Shown one piece after another: positions 1 to 8,908 of a DNA stretch of 64,000 nt. The DNA lies in NCBI GenBank assembly GCA_035623075.1, contig DASPUC010000043.1, positions 21,960 through 85,959 on the forward strand, given 5' to 3'. Within the stretch, counting starts at the first letter, position 1; every line of letters starts with the position of its first letter. Made by a program: the position numbers and the translations under genes. The notes below the pieces were generated by a model. It was not told the DNA's origin, did not search any database, and saw nothing but the letters and a program-made list of their open reading frames with translations. This DNA comes from Nitrospiraceae bacterium (GTDB lineage Bacteria > Nitrospirota > Nitrospiria > Nitrospirales > Nitrospiraceae).

Positions 1-1232
1 AGTTTGCCTGGTTCCAGGTCGATGTCCTGCCACGCAGTCTGTTGTTTCCCTGCGCGTTCCGCCAGATAGAGAATAATTTCGTATTGAACCGGGTCCGTAT
101 CCTGGAACTCGTCAACCAGAATCGCTCGATAGGTACATTTTATCCGCTCTCTTACGGTTGGACAGTCTCGTAGCAGCCTCTTGGCTCTGGCCAAAAGTCC
201 ATCGAAGGAAATCCAGCCCGATCTGAGAAAAGCGTCGCGCACTCGGGTCAGGACTGGTCGAAGCAAGTGAATCACGTTGTGAAAGTAGGACTGATCCACG
301 GCGAGAAGCTGCTTGGCAAGCTTGATCATGATGACCGCTTCTTGAAAGACTTCCTTGTCCCACCCTGACGTGGCTTTCCCTGCATCCTTTCGGAGCAACG
401 CTCGCACCTCGGGCCCCAAGGAGGTCAAACCAGTCAGGCCATGCTCCAACAGGAGTGACAAGCATTGAACCGTCGCGGACAGCATCTGCTCCGCCTTCAA
501 CTGTTTGTCCGACGATCTGGATGCCAGCAGGCCTGTTGCTCGCGAGTGAGCTGAAGCGATCCAGTCGCGCAGGGGCCCCTCAACGTGAGACATGTGCAGT
601 TGGCGCTCGAGTGCGTCGAGGTCGATCAGTTCATTGGCCAGCAAGGTCGCCAATTGGTGAAGGTCGTCCAGGCTCGCTCCAGCCAAGACAGAACGCCAAC
701 GATCGTGCTGCATACCCTCCGGACCCAATTCGTCATCCAGCCAGCAATCCCACACCCCGTCGAACGTTTCCATAAACCGCGATCCATCATCCTCTTGAAA
801 TGACGGATCGAGGCCGGATTCAAGGGGGTGAAGCCGCAACAGATGCGCGGCTAGACTGTGGAGCGTTCCGATTTGCGCCTTTTCTAATTGCTCAAGAGCC
901 TGTCGAGCCCTGGTGCTGATTTGAGTATCCGAGAGGTGGTACCGAAATCGGAAAGTTGCCAATTCAGCTTCGACCGATTGTTCTGCAAGCCTCATGAGCT
1001 CTCGGCGCAGTCGCAATTTCATCTCCGTGGCGGCCTTGTTGGTAAACGTGACCGCGATAATGTCTGTGACGCCCAGCGGATTGGGTTCCCGCATCAAGAG
1101 ATTCAGGATACGGTTGACAAGGATCGTCGTTTTTCCGGTCCCGGCTCCCGCGACGACGACGACATTGCGATCCCACGTAGTCTCGGCCAAGAGACGCGAC
1201 TCACTATCGGACAATCTAGATCGATCACTCAT
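1..1232 (-). CDS. UvrD/AddA-like superfamily 1 DNA helicase, partial (runs off left edge)
   Basis: Only the N-terminal ~410 residues are visible; the frame stays open to base 1. The start codon (CAT at 1230-1232) overlaps the stop of the upstream nuclease gene by 8 nt, which suggests translational coupling. Walker A (AGAGTGKTT, residues 28-36) is followed by an SF1A motif with VTFTNKAA, and a Walker B/motif II of the UvrD type (VDEFQDTDP) lies near bases 100-135. In this family the protein is a 3'-5' ATP-dependent helicase; AddA proteins add a C-terminal nuclease, but that part is outside the window. With the neighbouring PD-(D/E)XK nuclease it should form a RecBCD/AddAB-type double-strand-break end-processing enzyme. 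Which subfamily (AddA, AdnB-like or plain UvrD) cannot be decided from the fragment. Confidence 0.9.
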   Translation of the reverse strand, partial: MSDRSRLSDSESRLLAETTWDRNVVVVAGAGTGKTTILVNRILNLLMREPNPLGVTDIIAVTFTNKAATEMKLRLRRELMRLAEQSVEAELATFRFRYHLSDTQISTRARQALEQLEKAQIGTLHSLAAHLLRLHPLESGLDPSFQEDDGSRFMETFDGVWDCWLDDELGPEGMQHDRWRSVLAGASLDDLHQLATLLANELIDLDALERQLHMSHVEGPLRDWIASAHSRATGLLASRSSDKQLKAEQMLSATVQCLSLLLEHGLTGLTSLGPEVRALLRKDAGKATSGWDKEVFQEAVIMIKLAKQLLAVDQSYFHNVIHLLRPVLTRVRDAFLRSGWISFDGLLARAKRLLRDCPTVRERIKCTYRAILVDEFQDTDPVQYEIILYLAERAGKQQTAWQDIDLEPGK

Positions 1233-4200
1233 CCGCTACCTTCTGCTTTCTCACTTGTCGCAACACTCGAGCCTCTGGCGATCGGTAGGAGCGCCACCAG
1301 ACCATGGCATCGTTTCGGCGGCAGGCTGAGGAATACGCACATTGATCGCAATAACCGTCAGGAAGGATGAAGAACTCCCCCCGTGCGATTCCTTCAACCA
1401 AGGTACGAATCGTCCGACGGATCGACGTTCCTATGTTGCCCTCAAGGACTGAGGTCTCGAACTTCGAGGGGACAATCGGCTTTTCCCAGTGTGGCCCAAG
1501 GTACAGAAACTGGACTTCAGAGGGCGCAGGCAATCCAGGAAGGTCCATCGAAGCATAGAACGGAGGCTGGAGGCGCACGCCTCGGACAGCCGCCGTGGTA
1601 AGATTGTGATCCAACGGCGCCATTTCAGGCCCCTGCTTATACTTGTAGTCCACCACACGCAGAGCGGGAGGGTCGGACCGCACGTCCACCCGATCGAGCT
1701 TCCCATGAATTTTCATGAGAACACACTGGTCATCCTGCAAGCGAAGACTTCCGTTTGCCGCCATTTCGAATGCATGCGGCCGGAAACCGGTTTTCCGATA
1801 ATCCTCTTGATCCGAAGCAATCGCGCCGAAGACCAACTCAGCGACCTGTTCACGGGCCAGTGTCCAGAGCAAGGCCCGGCCGGTCCCTTGCGTGACCGCA
1901 TAGGAATCAAAAACCTGCGATACGGCAACGGTCCCGATTACGCGAATATCCGCTTCTGCGACAGATGCTTCCGGCCAATGCAGCGCGACCAATTTCTCAT
2001 AGGCGAGCCGGAGCGATTCATGGATGAACGTACCCATGGTGAGAGCAGGTAGCATGGTTCCTTGTATCTTCCGCACCGATTCAAGCCGCAATACCTCCTC
2101 TGCAAAGTACTGAAATGGACACCTGGCATACCGTTCCAAGGACGTCGGTGATATTCCATCCCGATCGAATGCTGAAAGCTTTTCCACACGGGGCTTTAGT
2201 AGTCCATCGAACGAACCGAGTTCCACCGACGCCCGTTCGATGATTTTCAAGGATGCGAGCCCCCGTTCAAACAAGCGGTGACTTAGCCCCAAAGCATTCA
2301 TCAGAGGCAGAACCTCAACCCCTTGCAGAAGCCAACTCAGCGTTAACTCTTGTGCCGGCAGGATCTCTTGAATCGAGGGTACGGCTCGAATCCGAGCGGT
2401 CAAACGGCGCGGTACGGTTTCTTCCGGTCTCGTCACGAATCGACAATCACGCACGACTTCGTCGAGAAAGGATGAGGGCGCCAACACCCGGCCGTCTTCA
2501 TCAGCTCGTTGATACGACAGACACAAGCGCTGGGTCGCCGAACCGATCAGTAGCTCGAACAGAAGCCGTTCTTCCTCATGACCTGAGAGTTTATCGTCGA
2601 CCTTATAGCCCAACGTTGCCTGGAGCACAGCCCGTTGACGATCGCGAAGGAATGGATCCTCTCGAACCACGCGTGGGAAGATTTTATCGTTGAGACCGAT
2701 GACAAACAGTGCGCGAAACGTCAGACCGCGGGCTGTCATGGCATCGAGAACTTGCACGCCCTGGTGTGGTTGGCTCTCGATGGGAATGGCGGTCTCGATC
2801 AACGCCTGGTTGAAGAGATCGACCCAATCCTCCCACCTGACGTCGCTGCCGAGGGGATCGACCTGGATCAATCGATCAAGAGCCAGTTTCACCAGAGAAC
2901 CGATCGTCGGTTCGGGCTCATCGGAGGCAAGCGGAACAGTCAGACCCGGTACATGGAAATGCATCGTGGCCAACGCGCGAAAGGCATCAGTGAGGAGGCT
3001 GATCGATCCGTGCAATGGGAGAGCCCGGCAATCCCGGATTAACCGTGAGACACGCGACCAAAGAATGGCCAGTTGCACCGGATCGTCGATCGGACCCGTC
3101 CGATCCATGTCCTCAGGGTCCGCCCTGGAATCGTGAAGAATCGAGGCTGCCTTAGGAGCCGCTAGCCGGATCCATTCGCCTTCACCCTTGGTAATACCGA
3201 GCGTGGCGACCGCGTTGCGCCAACAATCCGGCCTGGCATGTAATTCCTGAGCCTCGCCCCGATAGAAGGAGGCTGTCACTACATCCACTACAGCCACATG
3301 ATCAAAGTCGTTTACTGGCAATGAGGCCAAACGCAAGAGAGCCTTGGCCACTGGCTCCCGCAGGAGAGGCCGTTCAGCGGTGGAGACGAAAGGAACGAGA
3401 TGACGATCGAACACCTGCTGGAGACAGGCACAATACGGCTCGAGAGTGCGTACCACCACCCCTATTTCGTCGAAGCGATACCCGTTCACCTCGACTAACG
3501 TCAGGATCTTTCGGCAGACGGTCGCCAACTCCTCATCGGCCCCTATGACGTTGAAAACAGTGAGCTCGACGCGAGTCGAAGAGGAGGTCCTTGCGTGGTT
3601 CCCACGATCTTCATGGCTGCCGGAATGAGGCAGAATGTGACGATCGAAAAACTGACGTGCGAACCCAAAAGCGGACCTGGATTCCAAGGGGAAATACAAC
3701 GTCGTCGGCACCGTCTGTATGACCGCTTCGAAGAACGACAGTTGTACTTGCGTGAGATCGTAGAAACCGTAGTACAACACCCGCGTCATCCGTCGCAAAA
3801 AGGATGATCGGGACGGATTGGAATCGAGCGAAGCAGTCAGATCGTCTGGCGATCCGATGCCTAACGAACGACTGGCTTCTTCGACGGCGGCATGGAGCCT
3901 GAAGAGCGAGAGAAGCCAGGGCTGATCTTCTGGTTCGAAGATTCCATCAGCGACAGCGCCCAGCGCAATCGAGGGGGAGACCGCTGCATCCTTGAGATCG
4001 CGAATCGTAGCCCATAAGCCTTTCCACGTACCGGGTGATGGCGATATGGCATCCAAGGCCTCAAGCCCTGAGAGCTTGCGTTTCACGATATAATGGACCA
4101 ATTGCCGAAAATAGAAGTCGTCAACGATCTGCAGCGGAATGTTCGTCGCTTGCCGGAACCTCGCCATCTCCTGGCTGAGCCGTAGCGTCAATTGATGGAA

Positions 4201-4395
4201 CGTATAACAATGGATGTTCAGGAGTGGGAGATGTGACTCGACGGTCAGTCGGCGCTTCAGCCGTTCTGCCAGAGCGCTTGAGGGAACGATGAGAGCAATC
4301 GGGGCCAGAGCATCGGCGTCCTTGAGAACCCGTACATCGTCGACGAGAGCCTGCTCAAGATCGGGATGAATCGGCCCGGTGATGACTCGGAGCAT
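1225..4395 (-). CDS. AddB-like PD-(D/E)XK exonuclease with predicted Fe-S cluster
   Basis: 1056 residues, in the size range of AddB. The N-terminal half resembles an inactivated UvrD-like helicase fold without a clear Walker A. The C-terminal third carries a RecB-family nuclease: SLERYARCPFQYFAEE near residues 735-750, a GKLDRVD segment, and the catalytic-type LRVVDYKYKQGP. Four cysteines fit the AddB iron-sulfur staple: one in RCPF and three in the C-terminal CDQCAYSSAC (C1016, C1019, C1025). In AddB this cluster holds the nuclease domain together. The gene is first of a two-gene operon and overlaps the downstream helicase start. Known family role: resection of double-strand breaks for RecA loading. 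The identification is secure at superfamily level; calling it AddB rather than another Fe-S helicase-nuclease subunit is inference. Confidence 0.85.
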   Translation of the reverse strand: MLRVITGPIHPDLEQALVDDVRVLKDADALAPIALIVPSSALAERLKRRLTVESHLPLLNIHCYTFHQLTLRLSQEMARFRQATNIPLQIVDDFYFRQLVHYIVKRKLSGLEALDAISPSPGTWKGLWATIRDLKDAAVSPSIALGAVADGIFEPEDQPWLLSLFRLHAAVEEASRSLGIGSPDDLTASLDSNPSRSSFLRRMTRVLYYGFYDLTQVQLSFFEAVIQTVPTTLYFPLESRSAFGFARQFFDRHILPHSGSHEDRGNHARTSSSTRVELTVFNVIGADEELATVCRKILTLVEVNGYRFDEIGVVVRTLEPYCACLQQVFDRHLVPFVSTAERPLLREPVAKALLRLASLPVNDFDHVAVVDVVTASFYRGEAQELHARPDCWRNAVATLGITKGEGEWIRLAAPKAASILHDSRADPEDMDRTGPIDDPVQLAILWSRVSRLIRDCRALPLHGSISLLTDAFRALATMHFHVPGLTVPLASDEPEPTIGSLVKLALDRLIQVDPLGSDVRWEDWVDLFNQALIETAIPIESQPHQGVQVLDAMTARGLTFRALFVIGLNDKIFPRVVREDPFLRDRQRAVLQATLGYKVDDKLSGHEEERLLFELLIGSATQRLCLSYQRADEDGRVLAPSSFLDEVVRDCRFVTRPEETVPRRLTARIRAVPSIQEILPAQELTLSWLLQGVEVLPLMNALGLSHRLFERGLASLKIIERASVELGSFDGLLKPRVEKLSAFDRDGISPTSLERYARCPFQYFAEEVLRLESVRKIQGTMLPALTMGTFIHESLRLAYEKLVALHWPEASVAEADIRVIGTVAVSQVFDSYAVTQGTGRALLWTLAREQVAELVFGAIASDQEDYRKTGFRPHAFEMAANGSLRLQDDQCVLMKIHGKLDRVDVRSDPPALRVVDYKYKQGPEMAPLDHNLTTAAVRGVRLQPPFYASMDLPGLPAPSEVQFLYLGPHWEKPIVPSKFETSVLEGNIGTSIRRTIRTLVEGIARGEFFILPDGYCDQCAYSSACRRNDAMVWWRSYRSPEARVLRQVRKQKVADE

Positions 4396-4501
4396 CTAGC
4401 GCACGCTTCGTGACACTTGAGTGCGAACCGAAGGTTGCGAGGAAGAGGTCGTGTCCATTCTGTCTATGCCCGCCACGAGAGACAGGCAAAGAAGGACGCG
4501 A

Positions 4502-4663
4502 CTACCCGGTTTCAGGACCTAACAGCTCCCCGTTACAATCCACACAGGCCCAGTCACCATCGATAAAGGACATCGGATCACCGCAAATCGGGCAATCCGG
4601 TGGGGGGCCTTTATCGAGGACCGGGAGGGGCGGCAGCTCGAAATCGTCATCGTCGGGGACCAT
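4502..4663 (-). CDS. 53-residue zinc-ribbon-like protein
   Basis: A short reading frame (53 aa) starting at CAT 4661-4663, with AAGGAA about 8 nt upstream as ribosome binding site. The N-terminus is acidic and proline-rich (PDDDDFELPPLP). The C-terminal half holds two CxxC knuckles, CPIC and CVDC, 12 residues apart, as expected for a one-zinc ribbon. It begins 13 nt after the stop of the thioredoxin-like gene on the same strand, so the two are probably co-transcribed. I do not recognise the family. A role as a small zinc-binding adaptor or redox partner is only a guess from the neighbour. Confidence 0.65.
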   Translation of the reverse strand: MVPDDDDFELPPLPVLDKGPPPDCPICGDPMSFIDGDWACVDCNGELLGPETG

Positions 4664-4676
4664 GGAGCGAAGTTCC

Positions 4677-4940
4677 TTACTCCCGAGGTTTCATCTTCAA
4701 TTGCAGCGCCTTTTCCGCGCTCTCTCGGCTCGGCACGCCGACGAAGGTCAGGCGCCCGTCGATAATCGTCGCCGGCACCGCTCGGACCGCATGACGATTC
4801 GCAAGATCTTGTCCGTCCTGAGTCGTAATATCGACCTCTCGATAGGAAAAGCTATATTTCACTCGCAATTGCTTCCACAGGCTCTTCGCCGACGGACAGG
4901 CCCCACAACTTGGTGACACAAGCAACGTAATGTTCGGCAT
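4677..4940 (-). CDS. Glutaredoxin/thioredoxin-like protein
   Basis: 87 residues with a minimal thioredoxin fold: an early beta strand (ITLLVSPS), the redox motif CGAC (residues 13-16) and a cis-proline segment VPATIIDG. The length fits the glutaredoxin-like or small-thioredoxin family, which carries out thiol-disulfide exchange in the cytoplasm; there is no signal peptide. The motif CxxC with G-A between the cysteines differs from both CGPC (thioredoxin) and CPYC (glutaredoxin), so the natural substrate is not predictable. It leads a probable two-gene unit with the zinc-ribbon protein downstream. Confidence 0.85.
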   Translation of the reverse strand: MPNITLLVSPSCGACPSAKSLWKQLRVKYSFSYREVDITTQDGQDLANRHAVRAVPATIIDGRLTFVGVPSRESAEKALQLKMKPRE

Positions 4941-5136
4941 CGAAAATCTCCAACGACTGGCGAATCATAACACCTCGAAGAATAACGGAGCAAGGCTGGT
5001 TCAGTCACAGGCAATATTCACCGCAGGATCACAAGACATGAGACCAAGTGGGGAAGGATGGAGATAGAGGGTGGAGGGATCCTGCGCTCCCATGCCTCGT
5101 GTGAGTGGTGGCTCCACCAGGCATGGCTGGCAAACT

Positions 5137-5385
5137 TCATCCGGCTGGTCCAACGGTCGTCCCGACGCCAGAGGTCTGCGACATGCCTGGCGCAGCTGCA
5201 GGAGGCTGAGGGGCCGGGACCGTCGTTGCTCCCCCAGTTCCCACATCGTGGACCGCCGGCTGCAGATTCGCCTGTGATTGATTCTGTGGGTTCGGCGGTG
5301 GCGTTTGGGCGACAGAGGGAGTGATGAACTGGCTCGCGAAAATTCCAGCTACCAGAGGAAGAGGCCGGATTTGGCTCATTTCCAT
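5137..5385 (-). CDS. Possible small secreted proline-rich protein
   Basis: About 82 residues from ATG 5385 (a second in-frame ATG at 5379 is equally possible). The N-terminus looks like a short signal peptide (PLPLVAGIFASQF) ending in SVAQT, followed by a Pro/Gln/Ala/Gly-rich tail with no recognisable domain. The frame remains open upstream to 5454, but that extension is charged and lacks a good ribosome binding site. Low-complexity composition makes it hard to separate a real exported peptide from a chance frame. I do not recognise a family. Confidence 0.35.
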   Translation of the reverse strand: MEMSQIRPLPLVAGIFASQFITPSVAQTPPPNPQNQSQANLQPAVHDVGTGGATTVPAPQPPAAAPGMSQTSGVGTTVGPAG

Positions 5386-5524
5386 TTCCGCGCAGCGTTC
5401 CCTCACTTCACGGAAAAACCCATGCGGCAGGAGGCGGCTACGCAGTTTCCACATTCCGCGCTATACTTTCTGTAGCATTCGTCTCATACGGTGTCATTTC
5501 GATCGACCACGCCGAGGAGGGGTT

Positions 5525-5689
5525 ATGGGACAGACAGCCTCGTACTGTAGTGACTGTTATAACAAGGCCGGCAGAACCCAGGACGCCGACATCAAGGCTG
5601 CGGAAGGAGCCGGCAAGACCCCCATGACGACGCAAGGCACCTGCTGCAAATGCAATAAGGCTACCATCGTCGTCTATTATGACAAATAG
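5525..5689 (+). CDS. 54-residue protein with two cysteine clusters (zinc-ribbon-like)
   Basis: The start at 5525 is set by a strong Shine-Dalgarno sequence (GAGGAGG, 5514-5520), 4 nt before the ATG. The 54-residue product carries CSDC near the N-terminus (residues 8-11) and CCKC in the C-terminal half (residues 40-43), a spacing suited to one zinc-ribbon site. There is no signal peptide or membrane segment. It is convergent with the topoisomerase VI A gene, with only 9 nt between the stops. The family is not recognised; the strong ribosome binding site and cysteine pattern argue that the gene is real. Confidence 0.65.
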   Translation: MGQTASYCSDCYNKAGRTQDADIKAAEGAGKTPMTTQGTCCKCNKATIVVYYDK

Positions 5690-5698
5690 GACGAGGTT

Positions 5699-6805
5699 CT
5701 AGTCCAGCCAATCCTTCTCTTTTAACTTTCGGGGCAGATACTTCTTCGTGAGATACTGAAAGTCCTTGTTGGCCAAGGCGTCGAGTTCGTACTTCAACCC
5801 GCTCGTAAGCATCCGCTTGATTTCCGTCTGCCAGGCAGGCTTCTGGAACCACTGATAGTTCATCAGTTCCTTGGCACGCGTGATGTCCTTCTCGTTGAGC
5901 TTGATGCCGACATTGCGGGGCAACTCGTACCGTTCAGGATCTGCACTCGAAAAACCGATGAATTTCGCCTTGGGGATGGCCATACGCTGACTCTCGAACG
6001 CTAAATTGATTGACCCCTGTTTGATCACTGAATAAATGTAGTAGCCCCAAGGATCGTTATCCACCAGGACATAGACCGGAAGCCGGTGTTCTTCGTGGAG
6101 CCGCCGAGCCAAGCGCCGGACCCCTCGAGGCGGTTGGCCATTACCCGTCAGTAACACGCAATTGTACCGCCGCCAGAATTTATCTTCTGAGAGGCGGTTC
6201 CACTGTGTCCCCTTTTCCACGAGCAACACGAAATCAGCCGTGCAGCGACGGATCTCCACATATTCCGGCTCAACAATCGAGGGCACCGAATAGCCGCCTT
6301 TTCCTAATTTGGCGCAATCGACACGGTCACCATCATCTCCGAGGACGAGGGGACCCACGACACTCCCGCCGTTTTCAGCCCGGACATGGAGCTCTTCTCG
6401 TAAGGCCTCTACCGACACCTCCAAATCCTCGATGACAGGGTCCGATTCATCCTGTGTATCGAAGGTATTCTCGTGCGAGTTTTTTATCGTATGCTTGGTC
6501 CGATAATAAATTTCTCTGAGCGACGTCGTGAGATCCGACCGCTGGAGCTCCGTTAACGCGTCCGCGACCAAGATCGTCTGCATGAACTTCTTCGTCATCC
6601 CCACGTTGAAAAACGAGCGCGCTTGTTTCTTGTTCCCCATTTCGATCATGCCCTTGCGCGGATTGAACGAGACGTTCGAGAGCGCACGAATGGGGATCGC
6701 CAACGTCGGGTCTTTCGAGCGGTTTGCCGCGCTGATGACCAGGTCGGCGAGGCCAATCAGCTTTTTTGCGACGGCACCATTGTGCCTGTGTTTAGTCTTC
6801 GTCAT
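5699..6805 (-). CDS. top6A: DNA topoisomerase VI subunit A (Spo11-like)
   Basis: 368 residues, full length for the family. The winged-helix (5Y-CAP) domain contains the catalytic tyrosine in REIYYRTKH (Y100/Y101). The Toprim domain supplies the metal ligands: the glutamate in LLVEKGTQ (E197) and the DxD in VLVDNDPWG (D249, D251). Subunit A cuts both DNA strands as a dimer and is powered by the B subunit ATPase; together they relax and decatenate DNA. The gene starts 6 nt after the stop of the B-subunit gene, so the two are co-expressed. Topo VI is best known from archaea and plants, with scattered bacterial occurrences. Identification is secure. Confidence 0.96.
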   Translation of the reverse strand: MTKTKHRHNGAVAKKLIGLADLVISAANRSKDPTLAIPIRALSNVSFNPRKGMIEMGNKKQARSFFNVGMTKKFMQTILVADALTELQRSDLTTSLREIYYRTKHTIKNSHENTFDTQDESDPVIEDLEVSVEALREELHVRAENGGSVVGPLVLGDDGDRVDCAKLGKGGYSVPSIVEPEYVEIRRCTADFVLLVEKGTQWNRLSEDKFWRRYNCVLLTGNGQPPRGVRRLARRLHEEHRLPVYVLVDNDPWGYYIYSVIKQGSINLAFESQRMAIPKAKFIGFSSADPERYELPRNVGIKLNEKDITRAKELMNYQWFQKPAWQTEIKRMLTSGLKYELDALANKDFQYLTKKYLPRKLKEKDWLD

Positions 6806-6811
6806 AGCGTG

Positions 6812-8908
6812 TTACTTCTTCCCTCTGACTTTGTGAACCTTGCGGGTCTTCTTCGTTATAACCCCCGTTCTCTTGCCGGATTGCGGCTCCCCAGAAAAGA
6901 GCGTGAGTTGTGCCGCCTTCCCCTTCGCAGCTTTACCCTGCTTGCCCGACTTCGCATCAGCTTTGCCTTTCGCCCCCCGTTCAATCGGTTTCTTAATGGG
7001 CAGTATATCGACATGGGGGGTATCAGCCTTTGGTGCTGCGTCCTGTGCGAGGGCTTCAGCAGTTTCCACGACTATCGACGCTTCCCCTTCAATCCCTTCT
7101 GGCGTAACGATGATCGAATCCGGCAAGCCTTCCGGTCCTCCACCGGTTTTTCCGAGCGCCTCGTCTGTCTTCATTCCACCAGTACGCGAGGTCGCAATTT
7201 TCTGCAACTGTGCCTTGAGTTTCTCCGTTTTCAGCGTCCCGCCCTTGAGTCGGTTACAGGCCTCAGCTACTTCCTCGATGTAGAGTTCAAATATATTGCG
7301 GCGCCGATACTCACCAGCCGCTCGCTCGCGCCGGCGCAAGAACAGCCCCAACCTTCGGCCGCATTCGCGAAGCGCAAGCGTGATCTCTTTCTGAATCTCA
7401 TCGTAATCGGCGATGGCTTCCTTGCTTTCACTCGTAAAAGGAACCCACACTGAGGCCATATGGACGAAGATCACCATCGGCCCACCAGGCAGTGCGCCAC
7501 GCGATTGCGTGACACCGTAATTTTTCCAGGTGGTGTTCAACACCGCCTTGAACGTTGAACAGGCGGATTGCTGGTAGAGCAGAGGCACACGGTTCGCATA
7601 GCGGATCACGCGGGCGAGTTCTGAATCTTCCTCCTCATGTTCGCCTTCTGCCTTGGGCATAACTGGCTGTTGGGGTGCCGTTTGGTCTTCCGGCCGGCTG
7701 CCATAAGCCAAGCCTGCTTCGATGATGAAAGGATTACCTCGATAGACGGCAGGCGGACGACTGACTGCTGTATAGAATTCCCCTTTGATCTGCTTATACA
7801 GACCCGACAGAATTGCCTGCTCGCCGATCGGAGCGAGACAGTTGGTGGGCGGCGCCATGATCTTGGTGGTTTGGATCGTCTTATAGAGCGTTTCAGCCAC
7901 CTGCCCGTGAATGCCCCGCGGTCTGGTATTGGGCGAGAGCTTTGCCTGCTTGCACATCTCCACCGCGAGCGCCGGCGATACCCGGCAGAAATCCGACGCC
8001 AAAAATCCCGAGAGCGTGTGGCTCTTGGTGTCATGGAGCATCTTGAGAAACATGCCGAACTCGATACCGTACGGGTGGGGTTTAATTTCGCGTGGCGAGG
8101 GCGGTAATTCTTTATAGGTGCGCGGATAGGTCTTGGTCTCATTCTCCGGCGTCAGATAGACCAGCTTTACATGTGGATTGGCAATGAGCGTCTGCTCCAA
8201 ATACTCGTCAACTGAGGCCCTGCCCTTCTGGTAACGACCCTCGACCTCGAGCGTGACCTGCGTGCCTCGCGGCTGATCCCATTCAACCTGTTTATTCTCG
8301 AATATGCGGGGCTCATTCTTCTTTGTGTCGATCTGTACTTCAAAGTAGTGCGCCGACGCCCTTGGTCCTGTACGAGAGATAATTTTCACCGGCTTCCCGG
8401 TAGTGATTTGCGCATACATGCCCGCTGCGGAGATACCGATCCCCTGCTGACCGCGACTCATGCGCAAGCGATGGAATTTTGATCCATAGAGGAGTTTGGC
8501 AAAAATTTTCGGGATTTGTTGACGGACGATCCCCGGCCCGTTATCGCCAACTGTAATCCGAAACCTCGTTGCCTGGCTCACCGGCGGAGGTGTTTCGCCG
8601 GTCGCAGCGACTTCGAGCTTGACCAGAATATCCGGCAAAATACCGGCCTCTTCACAGGCATCTAGTGCATTATCAACCGCCTCTTTTACACAGGTGAGAA
8701 GTGCCTTCCGCGGATTATCGAATCCGAGCAGATGCCGATTCTTGGTAAAAAATTCAGAAACAGAAATTTCCCGCTGCCGCGCACCCATTTCCACGGCGGT
8801 CACCGCTTGTGGAAGATTCGCGCGAGCTTTCTTCGGCTCGACCGATTCGCTAGCGGATATTGGTGATGTGGATTTCGAATGAGCGAGAGCGGCTTGAGAT
8901 CTGGCCAT
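6812..8908 (-). CDS. top6B: DNA topoisomerase VI subunit B (GHKL ATPase)
   Basis: 698 residues. The GHKL ATPase fold is clear: the N-box region KEAVDNALDACEEAG, GDNGPGI, and the G-rich lid SRGQQGIGISAAGM. The helix-two-turn-helix and transducer domains follow. Beyond residue ~600 comes a family-atypical Lys/Ala-rich tail that includes QLTLF (residues 667-671, bases 6896-6910) and ends in a highly basic stretch (KKTRKVHKVRGKK). ATP-driven dimerisation of B gates strand passage through the A-subunit break. It is first gene of the top6BA operon. The N-terminal ~40 residues before REISVSEFF are Ser/Ala-rich and poorly conserved-looking; a later start is possible but the upstream ATG is kept. Confidence 0.96.
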   Translation of the reverse strand: MARSQAALAHSKSTSPISASESVEPKKARANLPQAVTAVEMGARQREISVSEFFTKNRHLLGFDNPRKALLTCVKEAVDNALDACEEAGILPDILVKLEVAATGETPPPVSQATRFRITVGDNGPGIVRQQIPKIFAKLLYGSKFHRLRMSRGQQGIGISAAGMYAQITTGKPVKIISRTGPRASAHYFEVQIDTKKNEPRIFENKQVEWDQPRGTQVTLEVEGRYQKGRASVDEYLEQTLIANPHVKLVYLTPENETKTYPRTYKELPPSPREIKPHPYGIEFGMFLKMLHDTKSHTLSGFLASDFCRVSPALAVEMCKQAKLSPNTRPRGIHGQVAETLYKTIQTTKIMAPPTNCLAPIGEQAILSGLYKQIKGEFYTAVSRPPAVYRGNPFIIEAGLAYGSRPEDQTAPQQPVMPKAEGEHEEEDSELARVIRYANRVPLLYQQSACSTFKAVLNTTWKNYGVTQSRGALPGGPMVIFVHMASVWVPFTSESKEAIADYDEIQKEITLALRECGRRLGLFLRRRERAAGEYRRRNIFELYIEEVAEACNRLKGGTLKTEKLKAQLQKIATSRTGGMKTDEALGKTGGGPEGLPDSIIVTPEGIEGEASIVVETAEALAQDAAPKADTPHVDILPIKKPIERGAKGKADAKSGKQGKAAKGKAAQLTLFSGEPQSGKRTGVITKKTRKVHKVRGKK

